NCBI RefSeq assembly: GCF_013403865.1
Contig: NZ_JABFDK010000003.1
Location: 124,001 to 188,000 of the forward strand
Direction of reading: 5' to 3'
Source of the DNA: Winogradskyella costae
Lineage (GTDB): Bacteria > Bacteroidota > Bacteroidia > Flavobacteriales > Flavobacteriaceae
DNA: 64,000 nucleotides
The translations under genes were made by a program, and so were the position numbers. This document shows positions 1 through 8,002 of this stretch, piece by piece. The notes below the pieces were generated by a model, which saw only the letters and a list, made by a program, of their open reading frames with translations, ran no database searches and had not been told where the DNA came from. Numbering within the stretch: the first letter of the stretch is position 1; every line of letters starts with the position of its first letter.

Positions 1-71
1 GTTATGCTTACGCTAATGGAAAATTGTGTGCAGAAGCAGAATTGATGGCGCAAATATCAAAAGTGAAATAA
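1..71 (+). CDS. 3' end of a FabZ-like (probably LpxC-FabZ fusion) gene
   Basis: Only the last 22 codons are in the window; the reading frame starts at base 3 and ends with TAA at 69-71. The tail contains CAEAELMAQI, which resembles the C-terminal strand of FabZ (3-hydroxyacyl-ACP dehydratase). In Bacteroidota FabZ is commonly fused to LpxC and lies directly upstream of lpxA, as here. The product would then act in lipid A and fatty-acid synthesis in the cytoplasm. The call rests on a short tail plus gene order, so the fusion itself is inferred. Confidence 0.6.
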   Translation, partial: YAYANGKLCAEAELMAQISKVK

Positions 72-135
72 AATAAAAACAATATAAGCTTTAAGATACT
101 TAAAGTATTTGATTTTAAAGTATTATTACAATAAG

Positions 136-337
136 TATTAGAAAAATGAACCATACTGAAATCTTAATTAAACTTAGATTCAGTAAAGTTTAAAGGCGAA
201 CACATTTTACCGCTTTATTAAAATAAATATTAGAAAAATGAACCGAGCAGACTTCTAACTTAATGTTAGATTCCGTAGAGTTTAAAGGCGAACACATTTT
301 TACCGCTTTATTAAAATAAATATTAGAAAAATGAACC
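136..337 (+). repeat. Tandem duplication of the lpxA leader, two and a bit units
   Basis: Units run 136-227 (92 bp) and 228-320 (93 bp), and a third copy of the head starts at 321 and runs into lpxA. Each head reads TATTAGAAAAATGAACC, so the lpxA start context occurs three times, with ATG at 146, 238 and 331. The right halves of the two full units are nearly identical; they differ by one T in a T-run. The left halves have diverged. The first two ATGs open frames of only 15 and 6 codons, so only the third leads into lpxA. Confidence 0.9.
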
Positions 338-1116
338 AACCGTTAGCGTACGTACATCCTGGAGCAAAGATTGCAAAGAATGTAGTGATAGAACCTTTTA
401 CAACCATACATAATAATGTAAAGATTGGAGAAGGCACTTGGATTGGAAGTAATGTAACCATTATGGAAGGTGCTCGAATTGGTAAAAATTGTAACATCTT
501 TCCTGGTGCTGTAATTTCTGCCGTACCTCAAGATTTAAAATATAATGATGAGGATACTACTGTTGAAATCGGAGATAATGTAACAATTAGAGAATGTGTT
601 ACTATTAATCGAGGAACAACAGATAAGATGAAAACAGTAATTGGTGACAATTGTTTAATAATGGCGTATTGTCATATTGCTCACGATTGTATTGTTGGTA
701 ATAATTGTATTTTTTCGAATAACAGCACACTAGCCGGTCATATTACTGTTGGTGACTACGTTATTTTAGCTGGTATGACAGCGGTTCATCAGTTCTGTTC
801 TATAGGAAACCATGCTTTTGTCACGGGTGGATCTTTAGTACGTAAAGATGTACCACCTTTTGTAAAGGCAGGAAGAGAGCCATTATCTTATGTTGGTATT
901 AATTCTGTTGGATTAAGACGAAGAGGGTATACCGCTGAAAAAATTAGAGAAATTCAGAACATCTACAGAATATTATATCAAAAAAATTACAATAACACAC
1001 AAGCTGCAGATTTAATTGAAGCAGAAATGGAAGCGACGCCAGAGCGTGATGAGATTCTTCAATTTATCAAGAATTCACATCGCGGTATAATGAAAGGCTA
1101 CTTTAAATCAAATTAA
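331..1116 (+). CDS. lpxA: Acyl-ACP--UDP-N-acetylglucosamine O-acyltransferase LpxA
   Basis: LpxA carries out the first committed acylation of lipid A, moving a 3-hydroxyacyl chain from ACP to O-3 of UDP-GlcNAc in the cytoplasm. The 261 residues match the family length. Hexapeptide repeats of the left-handed beta-helix fill roughly residues 8-190, and the catalytic histidine is probably His118 in HIAHDC. The C-terminal helical part (GLRRRGYTAEKI onward) is present. The gene follows a FabZ-like end and precedes efp, the usual flavobacterial order. The start at 331 gives a normal N-terminus; two earlier duplicated start contexts lie upstream. Confidence 0.95.
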   Translation: MNQPLAYVHPGAKIAKNVVIEPFTTIHNNVKIGEGTWIGSNVTIMEGARIGKNCNIFPGAVISAVPQDLKYNDEDTTVEIGDNVTIRECVTINRGTTDKMKTVIGDNCLIMAYCHIAHDCIVGNNCIFSNNSTLAGHITVGDYVILAGMTAVHQFCSIGNHAFVTGGSLVRKDVPPFVKAGREPLSYVGINSVGLRRRGYTAEKIREIQNIYRILYQKNYNNTQAADLIEAEMEATPERDEILQFIKNSHRGIMKGYFKSN

Positions 1117-1177
1117 ATCTTAATCTGATTTTAATAAAATTAATTACAACTAAATAATAAATAATTAAAAATAACTC

Positions 1178-1744
1178 ATGGCAAGTACTTCAGATATTAG
1201 AAACGGATTATGTATTAGATATAACAATGATATCTACAAGATTGTTGAATTTCTTCATGTAAAACCAGGAAAAGGTCCTGCTTTTGTAAGAACAAAAATG
1301 AAAAGTGTTACCAACGGTAAAGTATTAGATAATACGTTTTCTGCGGGACATAAGATTGAAGATGTTCGTGTTGAAACTCATAAATTTCAATATTTATATA
1401 ATGATGGTGAATTTTATCATTTTATGAATGAAGCAGATTATACACAAATCAGGTTATTAGAATCTGCAATTGATAGAACGGATTTAATGAAAGAAGGAGA
1501 AGTGGTAACTATTCAGATTAATACTGAAGATAATATGCCGCTATCTGTAGACTTACCAGCTTCTGTGGTGTTAGAAGTTGTAGCTACAGAACCAGGAGTC
1601 AAAGGAAATACAGCTACGAATGCTACGAAACCAGCAACTGTTGAGTCTGGTGCAGAAGTTAATGTGCCTTTATTTATTAATGAAGGAGATAAGATTAAGG
1701 TAGAAACAGAAAAAGGAACTTACAAAGAGCGTATTAAAGAATAA
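1178..1744 (+). CDS. efp: Elongation factor P
   Basis: EF-P binds ribosomes stalled on polyproline stretches and promotes peptide-bond formation. The 188 residues show the three-barrel layout: a KOW-like N-domain, a middle OB domain and a C-terminal OB domain ending near VPLFINEGDKIKVETEKGTY. The tip loop reads KPGKGPAF, with Lys32 at the position modified in other bacteria. No EpmA/EpmB-type modification gene is in the window. It follows lpxA after a 61-bp gap, which is the usual order. Confidence 0.96.
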   Translation: MASTSDIRNGLCIRYNNDIYKIVEFLHVKPGKGPAFVRTKMKSVTNGKVLDNTFSAGHKIEDVRVETHKFQYLYNDGEFYHFMNEADYTQIRLLESAIDRTDLMKEGEVVTIQINTEDNMPLSVDLPASVVLEVVATEPGVKGNTATNATKPATVESGAEVNVPLFINEGDKIKVETEKGTYKERIKE

Positions 1745-1789
1745 CTTAGTTTGCAGTTACAGTCTGCTTTTAGCGGACTGCAAACTGAG
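1745..1789 (+). repeat. Inverted repeat between efp and the lpxD-like gene
   Basis: CTTAGTTTGCAGT at 1745-1757 pairs with ACTGCAAACTGAG at 1777-1789 with a single G-T pair. No T-run follows, so it is not a classical terminator. The following bases (GGCTGAAAACTGTAAACTGA) continue the heptamer-like style seen in other gaps of this window. Confidence 0.6.
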
Positions 1790-1811
1790 GCTGAAAACTG
1801 TAAACTGAGAA

Positions 1812-2747
1812 ATGAAATTCCCCAAACCACATACTTTAAAGCAAATTGCAACCTTAATTGATTGTGAATTTAGAGGTTCAGAAGATTTTGAAATCTTAGG
1901 TATTAATGAAATTCATGTTGTAGAACCTGGGGATATTGTTTTTGTAGACCATCCTAAATATTACGATAAGGCTTTAGAATCAGCTGCAACAATAATTTTA
2001 ATTAACAAAGAGGTAACTTGCCCTGAAGGAAAGGCTCTTATAATTTCTGAAGATCCATTTCGGGATTTTAATAAAATCACATCCCATTTTAAACCATTTA
2101 AAGCTTCAAATAGTGCTATTGCTAGTGATGCTATTATTGGAGATGGTACTGTAATACAACCAAATTGTTTTATTGGTAATAATGTAACAATTGGTGAAAA
2201 TTGTGTCATCCATGCTAATGTCAGTATTTATGATGATGCTATTATAGGTAACAATGTTACTATTCATTCAGGAACAGTTTTAGGAGCAAGTGCATTTTAT
2301 TATAAAAACAGACCTGAGGGCTACGATCAATTAAAATCTGGTGGTCGTGTTATTATAAAAGATAATGTAGATATCGGAGCACTTTGTACTATTGATAGAG
2401 GTGTTACCGGAGATACAACTATTGGTGAGGGTTCTAAATTAGATAATCAAATCCAAATAGGTCATGATACTTTAATTGGTAAGAAATGCTTAATAGCTTC
2501 GCAAACAGGTATTGCGGGCTGTGTCGTTGTTGAGGATAATGTTATAATTTGGGGGCAAGTGGGAGTAAAGAGTGGAATCACAATTGCTAAAGGTACTGTT
2601 TTATATGCCCAATCGGGTCTAGGCCAAACGACAGAAGAAGGTAAAACTTATTTTGGTAGCCCTGCCCAAGATGCTAGAACCATGTTTAAAGAAATGGCTT
2701 ACGTTAAGAGAATCCCAGAAATACTTCAAAAACTAAAGGATTTATAA
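1812..2747 (+). CDS. LpxD-like N-acyltransferase, divergent paralogue
   Basis: This is a 311-residue protein with an LpxD-type N-terminal nucleotide-binding domain (about residues 1-95) and a hexapeptide-repeat beta-helix (about 98-280). LpxD adds the amide-linked acyl chain to UDP-3-O-acyl-glucosamine. The likely catalytic histidine is His218 in QIGHD, where typical LpxD has QIAHN. The usual ADGFGY segment is replaced by ASAFYY. The canonical copy is at 42760-43749, so this paralogue may use another acyl donor or sugar. It sits between efp and sucD. Family membership is clear; the exact substrate is not. Confidence 0.8.
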   Translation: MKFPKPHTLKQIATLIDCEFRGSEDFEILGINEIHVVEPGDIVFVDHPKYYDKALESAATIILINKEVTCPEGKALIISEDPFRDFNKITSHFKPFKASNSAIASDAIIGDGTVIQPNCFIGNNVTIGENCVIHANVSIYDDAIIGNNVTIHSGTVLGASAFYYKNRPEGYDQLKSGGRVIIKDNVDIGALCTIDRGVTGDTTIGEGSKLDNQIQIGHDTLIGKKCLIASQTGIAGCVVVEDNVIIWGQVGVKSGITIAKGTVLYAQSGLGQTTEEGKTYFGSPAQDARTMFKEMAYVKRIPEILQKLKDL

Positions 2748-2965
2748 TGTCCGTAAGCAACGTTTTTAAAATATTTTATGAGTCAGACCTTGTGAATGAT
2801 GCTTTGATGGTTTCTAGATGTTATTACAATCGCTCACTTTTCGACGCTTTAAGAAGGAAGCAATGAAAAATTTTATCGTAGATTTGAGATTAGTCACCAA
2901 GTTGATAAAACTGATAAAAAAAGCATCAAATTATATAGAGAAATAAAATTATAAAAGAGGTCGCT
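2747..2965 (+). pseudogene. Possible frameshifted remnant of a small gene
   Basis: An ATG overlaps the stop of the lpxD-like gene (TAATG) and opens a 39-codon frame ending with TGA at 2864-2866. A neighbouring frame then continues as protein-like sequence (NEKFYRRFEISHQVDKT, ending YREIKL) to a stop around 2950. The two parts together look like one short gene split by a small indel. I do not recognise the family. It could equally be chance coding in an A/T-rich gap. Confidence 0.3.
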
Positions 2966-2983
2966 TTTGCGTTTAAAATCTCT

Positions 2984-2991
2984 TATTTTTG
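2984..2991 (+). promoter_or_regulatory. Bacteroidota-type -7 box upstream of sucD
   Basis: TATTTTTG fits the TAnnTTTG consensus recognised by the Bacteroidota primary sigma factor and lies 39 bases before the sucD start. No convincing -33 TTTG at the expected spacing was found. Confidence 0.45.
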
Positions 2992-3030
2992 CATAACAAA
3001 ATACATAAAACTTAAAATCAACAATAACAA

Positions 3031-3903
3031 ATGAGCGTTTTAGTTAATAAGAATTCTAAGATTATAGTTCAAGGTTTTACAGGTAGTGAAGGTACATTTC
3101 ACGCTGAACAAATGATTGAATATGGTACAAATGTCGTTGGAGGTGTAACTCCTGGTAAAGGTGGTCAAACACATTTAGACAGACCTGTTTTTAACACTGT
3201 TTCTGAAGCTGTAGAAAAAGTAGGTGCAGATACTACAATTATTTTCGTACCACCAGCTTTTGCTGCTGATGCTATTATGGAAGCTGCTGATGCTGGTATT
3301 AAAGTAATTATTACAATTACTGAAGGTATTCCTGTAGCAGATATGATTAAAGCATCTGACTATATCAAAGATAAAGCGTGTCGTTTAATAGGTCCTAACT
3401 GTCCAGGTGTAATTACTCCTGGTGAAGCTAAAGTTGGTATTATGCCAGGTTTTGTTTTTAAGAAAGGAACTGTAGGTATTGTATCGAAATCAGGTACTTT
3501 AACTTATGAAGCTGCTGATCAAGTTGTAAAACAAGGATTAGGCATTACAACTGCTATTGGAATAGGTGGTGATCCAATTATTGGAACAACGACTAAAGAA
3601 GCTGTTGAATTGTTAATCAATGATCCAGAAACTGAAGCTGTGGTTATGATTGGTGAAATAGGTGGTCAATTAGAAGCAGATGCTGCACATTGGTACAAAG
3701 AAAGTGGTAGTAAAAAACCAGTTATTGGATTTATAGCAGGTGAAACTGCTCCGGCTGGTCGTACGATGGGACATGCCGGTGCTATTGTAGGTGGTAGTGA
3801 TGATACTGCTCAAGCTAAAAAGAAAATTATGAGAGAATGTGGAATTCACGTTGTAGATTCTCCAGCAGAAATAGGAAAGAAAGTTGCTGAAGTTTTAGGC
3901 TAA
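3031..3903 (+). CDS. sucD: Succinate--CoA ligase (ADP-forming) subunit alpha
   Basis: The alpha subunit binds CoA and carries the phosphohistidine of succinyl-CoA synthetase in the citric acid cycle. The 290 residues match the family. The N-terminal CoA-binding Rossmann domain begins with [14 protein letters not shown], and the phosphorylated histidine is His248 in GHAGAIVGG. The conserved GPNCPG and SKSGTLTYE motifs are present. The partner sucC is not in the window, as is usual in Flavobacteriaceae where the two genes are unlinked. It has its own -7 box and is followed by a strong terminator. Confidence 0.97.
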   Translation: MSVLVNKNSKIIVQGFTGSEGTFHAEQMIEYGTNVVGGVTPGKGGQTHLDRPVFNTVSEAVEKVGADTTIIFVPPAFAADAIMEAADAGIKVIITITEGIPVADMIKASDYIKDKACRLIGPNCPGVITPGEAKVGIMPGFVFKKGTVGIVSKSGTLTYEAADQVVKQGLGITTAIGIGGDPIIGTTTKEAVELLINDPETEAVVMIGEIGGQLEADAAHWYKESGSKKPVIGFIAGETAPAGRTMGHAGAIVGGSDDTAQAKKKIMRECGIHVVDSPAEIGKKVAEVLG

Positions 3904-3940
3904 TTTTCTCTTAAAATGTAAATAAATACATTTTGATATT

Positions 3941-3980
3941 AATCCATTAGTTATATTTATATAACTAATGGATTTTTTTT
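3941..3980 (+). terminator. Rho-independent terminator after sucD
   Basis: A long stem formed by AATCCATTAGTTATAT and its complement ATAACTAATGGATT is followed by an eight-T run. It lies 38 bases after the sucD stop. Confidence 0.9.
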
Positions 3981-4007
3981 ATCCAATAAATCAACTAAAA
4001 TCAAAAA

Positions 4008-6980
4008 ATGAAACACCATCAAACAATTTTATTATTGTTTATGGCAGCAGCAATTATTAGCTGTAAGTCAGAAAACAATAAAAAGGAAATGGCTTATGCC
4101 ATCTCAACACATCAAGACAATAATGGTTTTAATTACGAAACCGTTGCTAATGACCCAACAGGTTTACGTCTTTATACCTTAGACAATGGTCTAAAAGTTT
4201 ATTTGGGGCAAAATAATGAAGAACCTAAAATACAAACACTTATTGCCGTTAGAGCAGGTTCTACTTATGATCCAGCAGACAATACGGGTTTAGCACATTA
4301 TTTAGAACACATGGTTTTTAAAGGTACTGACAAAATAGGTACCACTAATTATGAAGAAGAATCGAAGCTAATTAAGCAGATTTCAGATTTATATGAAGCG
4401 CATAAAAAGGAACAAGATCCAGAAAAGAAAAAAGCACTTTATAAACAAATAGATGACGTTTCTTTAGAAGCATCAAAATTATCTATTGCTAATGAGTACG
4501 ATAAAATGGTGAATTCATTAGGGGCTGAAGGAACAAATGCCTTTACGTCAAATGAGCAAACTGTTTATGTCAACAAAATCCCTTCAAATGAAGTTGATAA
4601 ATGGTTAAAGATTGAAAGTGAGCGTTTCAGTAAATTAGTACTGCGCTTGTTTCATACAGAATTAGAAGCGGTTTATGAGGAGTTTAATAGAGGACAAGAC
4701 AATGATGGACGTAAGCAATATTTTGCTACTCTTGAAGGTTTATACCCAACACATCCCTACGGAACACAATCTACAATTGGTGTCTCGGAGCATTTGAAAA
4801 ACCCCTCGATGGAAGCTATAAATGCGTATTTCGATAAATATTATGTACCAAATAATATGGCCGTGATTATGGTGGGTGATTTAGATTTTGATAGTACTAT
4901 CAAAAAGATAAATAAAGCCTTTGGAAGTTATGAGAAAAAGGAAGTTATTCATCCTACATTTCCTAAGCTGGCGCCTATTGAGACTCCTGTTAAAAAAGAA
5001 GTTTTAGGCCCAACTTCAGAATCTGTTTATATTGCCTTTAGGTCTGAGGGAAAAGGATCTGATCAAGAGATGATGTTGAAATTAGTGGATTACATGCTCG
5101 CTAATTCTCAGGCAGGTTTAATTGATTTAAACCTGAACCAAAAACAAATGGTTCAAAACGCATCATCTTTCACAAATTTTGATAATGATTATGGTTTTCA
5201 TTTACTTTATGGATCACCAAAAGCAGAGCAATCTTTAGACGAAGTTAGAGATCTTTTATTGGCTCAGGTAGACAAAATTAAAAAAGGAGATTTTGAAGAT
5301 TGGTTGTTAGATGCCGTTATTAATGATATGCGTTTATCTCAAATTCAACAATATGAGAATGGTTCTGCAACAGCTTATGCGTATTTAGATGCGTTTATAG
5401 GTAACCAAGAATGGGATAACCGTCTTAAAATGCTTGATGAGATGAAAAAAATCACCAAGCAAGAAGTTATTGATTTTGCTAATGCATTCTATGGAAATAA
5501 TTATGTAGAAGTTCACAAGCTTAAAGGTGAAGATACATCAATAGTAAAAGTGGAAAACCCAGGAATTACTCCAATTGAATTAAATAGAGGAAAAGAGTCT
5601 GAGTTCTTAAAGTCATTAAACGCTATGGTTTCGCCAGATTTGAAACCTCAATTTATCGATTATAAAACAGCAATTAAGGAATCAAAAATAGATAAAGGAC
5701 TTAAGCTTTCTTATATTGAAAACCCTAATAATGATATTTTTGATTTAAATATTATTTTTGATATGGGTCAAGATAACGATCGCATGGTATCCCTAGCTGC
5801 GGGTTATTTAGATTATCTAGGAACTAACAAATACACTCCAGAGCAATTAAAGCAAGAATTTTATAAAATTGGCGTGAGCTACAATGTGTTTTCATCTAAC
5901 GATAAAACTTATGTTGGTATTTCGGGACTTAAAGAAAATCTAGATGCAGGTTTAGCTTTACTAGAACATTTATGGAATAATGCGGAGCCTAACCAAGAAG
6001 CTTATGAAAAATATGTAGAAAGTATTTTAAAAGATAGAGAGGATGGTAAAACTCAAAAAGGAAATATTTTTTGGAATGGCTTAATGAATTATGGTCAATA
6101 TGGAGATAATTCAAGACTAAGAAATATTTACTCTCAAGTTGAATTAAAAGCTATGAGTCCAACAGAATTAGTGAATAAAATAAAAGAAATGCGTGCTTAC
6201 AAACATCGAATTTTTTACTATGGTAATGCTATAGATGACGTAAAAGTGGCTTTAAATACACATCATAATATTCCTGAAACTTTATTAGATTATCCTGAAA
6301 AAACAGAATATACAAATTTAGAAACAGGTGGCAACGTATATTTTGTAGATTACGATATGGTACAAAGCGAAATTTTATTAGTCGCTAAAGGAGAAGACTT
6401 AGATCCTAGTAAATTGGCAGCATCTGAGTTATTTAATACGTATTTTGGTAGCGGATTGTCTTCAATTGTATTTCAGGAAATTAGAGAATCTAAATCTTTA
6501 GCGTATTCTGCATTTTCAAGTTATAGTAATGCTAACGAAGCAGGGAAACCTAATTACACAATGGCATATGTAGGAACACAAGCTAATAAACTTGAACAGG
6601 CAGTTGGCGCTATGATGGAATTAATGACTAATATGCCAGAGGCAGAAGATCAGTTTAACCAAGCCAAAGAAGCAACTCTAAAGAAAATTGCTTCAGAGCG
6701 AATTACAAAATCTAATATATTCTGGACATATGAAGGTTTGAAAAAACAAGGTATTGATAATGATAATCGTAAAGAAATTTACGATGCTATTGATAATATG
6801 ACAATGGAAGACCTTAAAGCTTTCTTTAACGAAAACATTAAGGGGGAGGAATATAATGTGATGGTTATAGGAAATAAAAAGGATATGGATTTTGACGCTT
6901 TAAGTAAATTAGGAACGATTAAGGAAATGGATATTGATTATCTTTTTAATTACAATCAACCCGAAACATTAAAGCAATAA
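4008..6980 (+). CDS. M16 family zinc peptidase, double-length lipoprotein
   Basis: This 990-residue protein has two M16 (pitrilysin/insulinase) halves. The N-terminal catalytic half carries the inverted zinc motif HYLEH (His97, Glu100, His101), with a downstream acidic region (ELEAVYEEFNRG) supplying the third ligand. A charged, coiled-coil-like insert (YEAHKKEQDPEKKKAL) follows the motif. The C-terminal half keeps the M16 fold (FQEIRESKSLAYS) without a zinc motif, as in other fused M16 enzymes. The N-terminus is a signal peptide with lipobox-like IISC, so it is probably anchored in the envelope and degrades peptides. It is single-gene, flanked by terminators. Confidence 0.9.
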   Translation: MKHHQTILLLFMAAAIISCKSENNKKEMAYAISTHQDNNGFNYETVANDPTGLRLYTLDNGLKVYLGQNNEEPKIQTLIAVRAGSTYDPADNTGLAHYLEHMVFKGTDKIGTTNYEEESKLIKQISDLYEAHKKEQDPEKKKALYKQIDDVSLEASKLSIANEYDKMVNSLGAEGTNAFTSNEQTVYVNKIPSNEVDKWLKIESERFSKLVLRLFHTELEAVYEEFNRGQDNDGRKQYFATLEGLYPTHPYGTQSTIGVSEHLKNPSMEAINAYFDKYYVPNNMAVIMVGDLDFDSTIKKINKAFGSYEKKEVIHPTFPKLAPIETPVKKEVLGPTSESVYIAFRSEGKGSDQEMMLKLVDYMLANSQAGLIDLNLNQKQMVQNASSFTNFDNDYGFHLLYGSPKAEQSLDEVRDLLLAQVDKIKKGDFEDWLLDAVINDMRLSQIQQYENGSATAYAYLDAFIGNQEWDNRLKMLDEMKKITKQEVIDFANAFYGNNYVEVHKLKGEDTSIVKVENPGITPIELNRGKESEFLKSLNAMVSPDLKPQFIDYKTAIKESKIDKGLKLSYIENPNNDIFDLNIIFDMGQDNDRMVSLAAGYLDYLGTNKYTPEQLKQEFYKIGVSYNVFSSNDKTYVGISGLKENLDAGLALLEHLWNNAEPNQEAYEKYVESILKDREDGKTQKGNIFWNGLMNYGQYGDNSRLRNIYSQVELKAMSPTELVNKIKEMRAYKHRIFYYGNAIDDVKVALNTHHNIPETLLDYPEKTEYTNLETGGNVYFVDYDMVQSEILLVAKGEDLDPSKLAASELFNTYFGSGLSSIVFQEIRESKSLAYSAFSSYSNANEAGKPNYTMAYVGTQANKLEQAVGAMMELMTNMPEAEDQFNQAKEATLKKIASERITKSNIFWTYEGLKKQGIDNDNRKEIYDAIDNMTMEDLKAFFNENIKGEEYNVMVIGNKKDMDFDALSKLGTIKEMDIDYLFNYNQPETLKQ

Positions 6981-7002
6981 CATCAAAAGCAATGTTAAAA
7001 TT

Positions 7003-7038
7003 AAACCTCATATTTATGTTAAAATATGAGGTTTTTTT
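7003..7038 (+). terminator. Rho-independent terminator after the M16 peptidase gene
   Basis: AAACCTCATATTT pairs with AAATATGAGGTTT across a short loop and is followed by an uninterrupted T-run. Confidence 0.9.
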
Positions 7039-7206
7039 TATGTCGCACAATTAGTAATTGGTATATTTGAAACTGTTGAATATCTTCCTAATTGTTGGTT
7101 TAAGTGATTTTTAATTTTTTTCAATTTGAAAATAGATAAAGAACATTATTTAAGAAAAACACCTTAGGAATACCAACTTTGAAATAACTAACATAACATA
7201 TTAAAC

Positions 7207-7953
7207 ATGAAACTTTTAGAAGGAAAAACAGCCATAATTACTGGTGCAAGTAGAGGTATAGGAAAAGGAATTGCAGAGGTTTTTGCAGATCATGGGGCAA
7301 ACGTTGCATTTACATATAGCTCGTCGGTTGAAGCGGCTAACGAATTAGAAAAAGAATTAAATTCTAAAGGAGTAAAAGCTAAAGGCTACCAAAGTAATGC
7401 AGCAAATTTTGAAGAATCTGAAAAGCTTGCCGAAGATGTTTTAGCCGAATTTGGAACTATTGATATATTAGTCAATAACGCAGGTATTACAAAAGATAAT
7501 TTGTTAATGCGAATGAGTGAAGATGATTTTGATAAAGTGATTGAAGTGAACTTAAAATCAGTTTTTAACATGACCAAGGCGGTACAACGTACGATGTTGA
7601 AACAACGTAAAGGTTCTATTATAAATATGAGTTCTGTAGTTGGTGTAAAAGGTAATGCCGGACAAACAAATTATGCAGCATCAAAAGCCGGAATTATTGG
7701 TTTTTCTAAATCGGTGGCTTTAGAGTTAGGATCTCGTAATATTAGAAGCAACGTCATCGCACCGGGTTTTATTGAAACAGAAATGACAGCAAAATTAGAC
7801 GAAGAAACTGTAAAAGTTTGGAGAGCAGGTATTCCACTAAAAAGAGGAGGAACTCCAGAAGATATTGCTAATGCTTGTGTGTTTTTAGCAAGTGATTTAA
7901 GTGCTTATGTTACGGGGCAAACACTTAATGTGGATGGAGGTATGCTGACTTAA
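7207..7953 (+). CDS. fabG: 3-oxoacyl-ACP reductase FabG
   Basis: FabG reduces 3-oxoacyl-ACP with NADPH in fatty-acid elongation. The 248 residues carry the classical SDR motifs: TGASRGIG for cofactor binding (residues 12-19), NNAG near 90-93, and the catalytic triad Ser143, Tyr156, Lys160 (YAASK). The C-terminus (YVTGQTLNVDGGM) is typical of FabG. It is not in a fab cluster here, so a role as another SDR reductase is possible, but the match to FabG is close. The next gene begins about 50 bases downstream, beyond a palindromic repeat. Confidence 0.9.
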   Translation: MKLLEGKTAIITGASRGIGKGIAEVFADHGANVAFTYSSSVEAANELEKELNSKGVKAKGYQSNAANFEESEKLAEDVLAEFGTIDILVNNAGITKDNLLMRMSEDDFDKVIEVNLKSVFNMTKAVQRTMLKQRKGSIINMSSVVGVKGNAGQTNYAASKAGIIGFSKSVALELGSRNIRSNVIAPGFIETEMTAKLDEETVKVWRAGIPLKRGGTPEDIANACVFLASDLSAYVTGQTLNVDGGMLT

Positions 7954-7956
7954 ATT

Positions 7957-7980
7957 GTCATGCCTGCGAAGGCAAGAATC
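7957..7980. repeat. Palindromic intergenic repeat, family A copy 1
   Basis: The element TGCCTGCGAAGGCAAGAATC is a degenerate copy of a palindrome found elsewhere as GATTCCTGCCTTCGCAGGAA (42450 and 56301). It lies in the gap between fabG and the VWA gene. Confidence 0.7.
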
Positions 7981-8002
7981 TTATAGTTATTATGAGTTTT
8001 TA

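Noticed and set aside
7955-8002. A 16-codon N-terminal extension of the VWA gene
   Set aside because: It translates a palindromic intergenic repeat; the ATG at 8003 gives a normal membrane-protein start.
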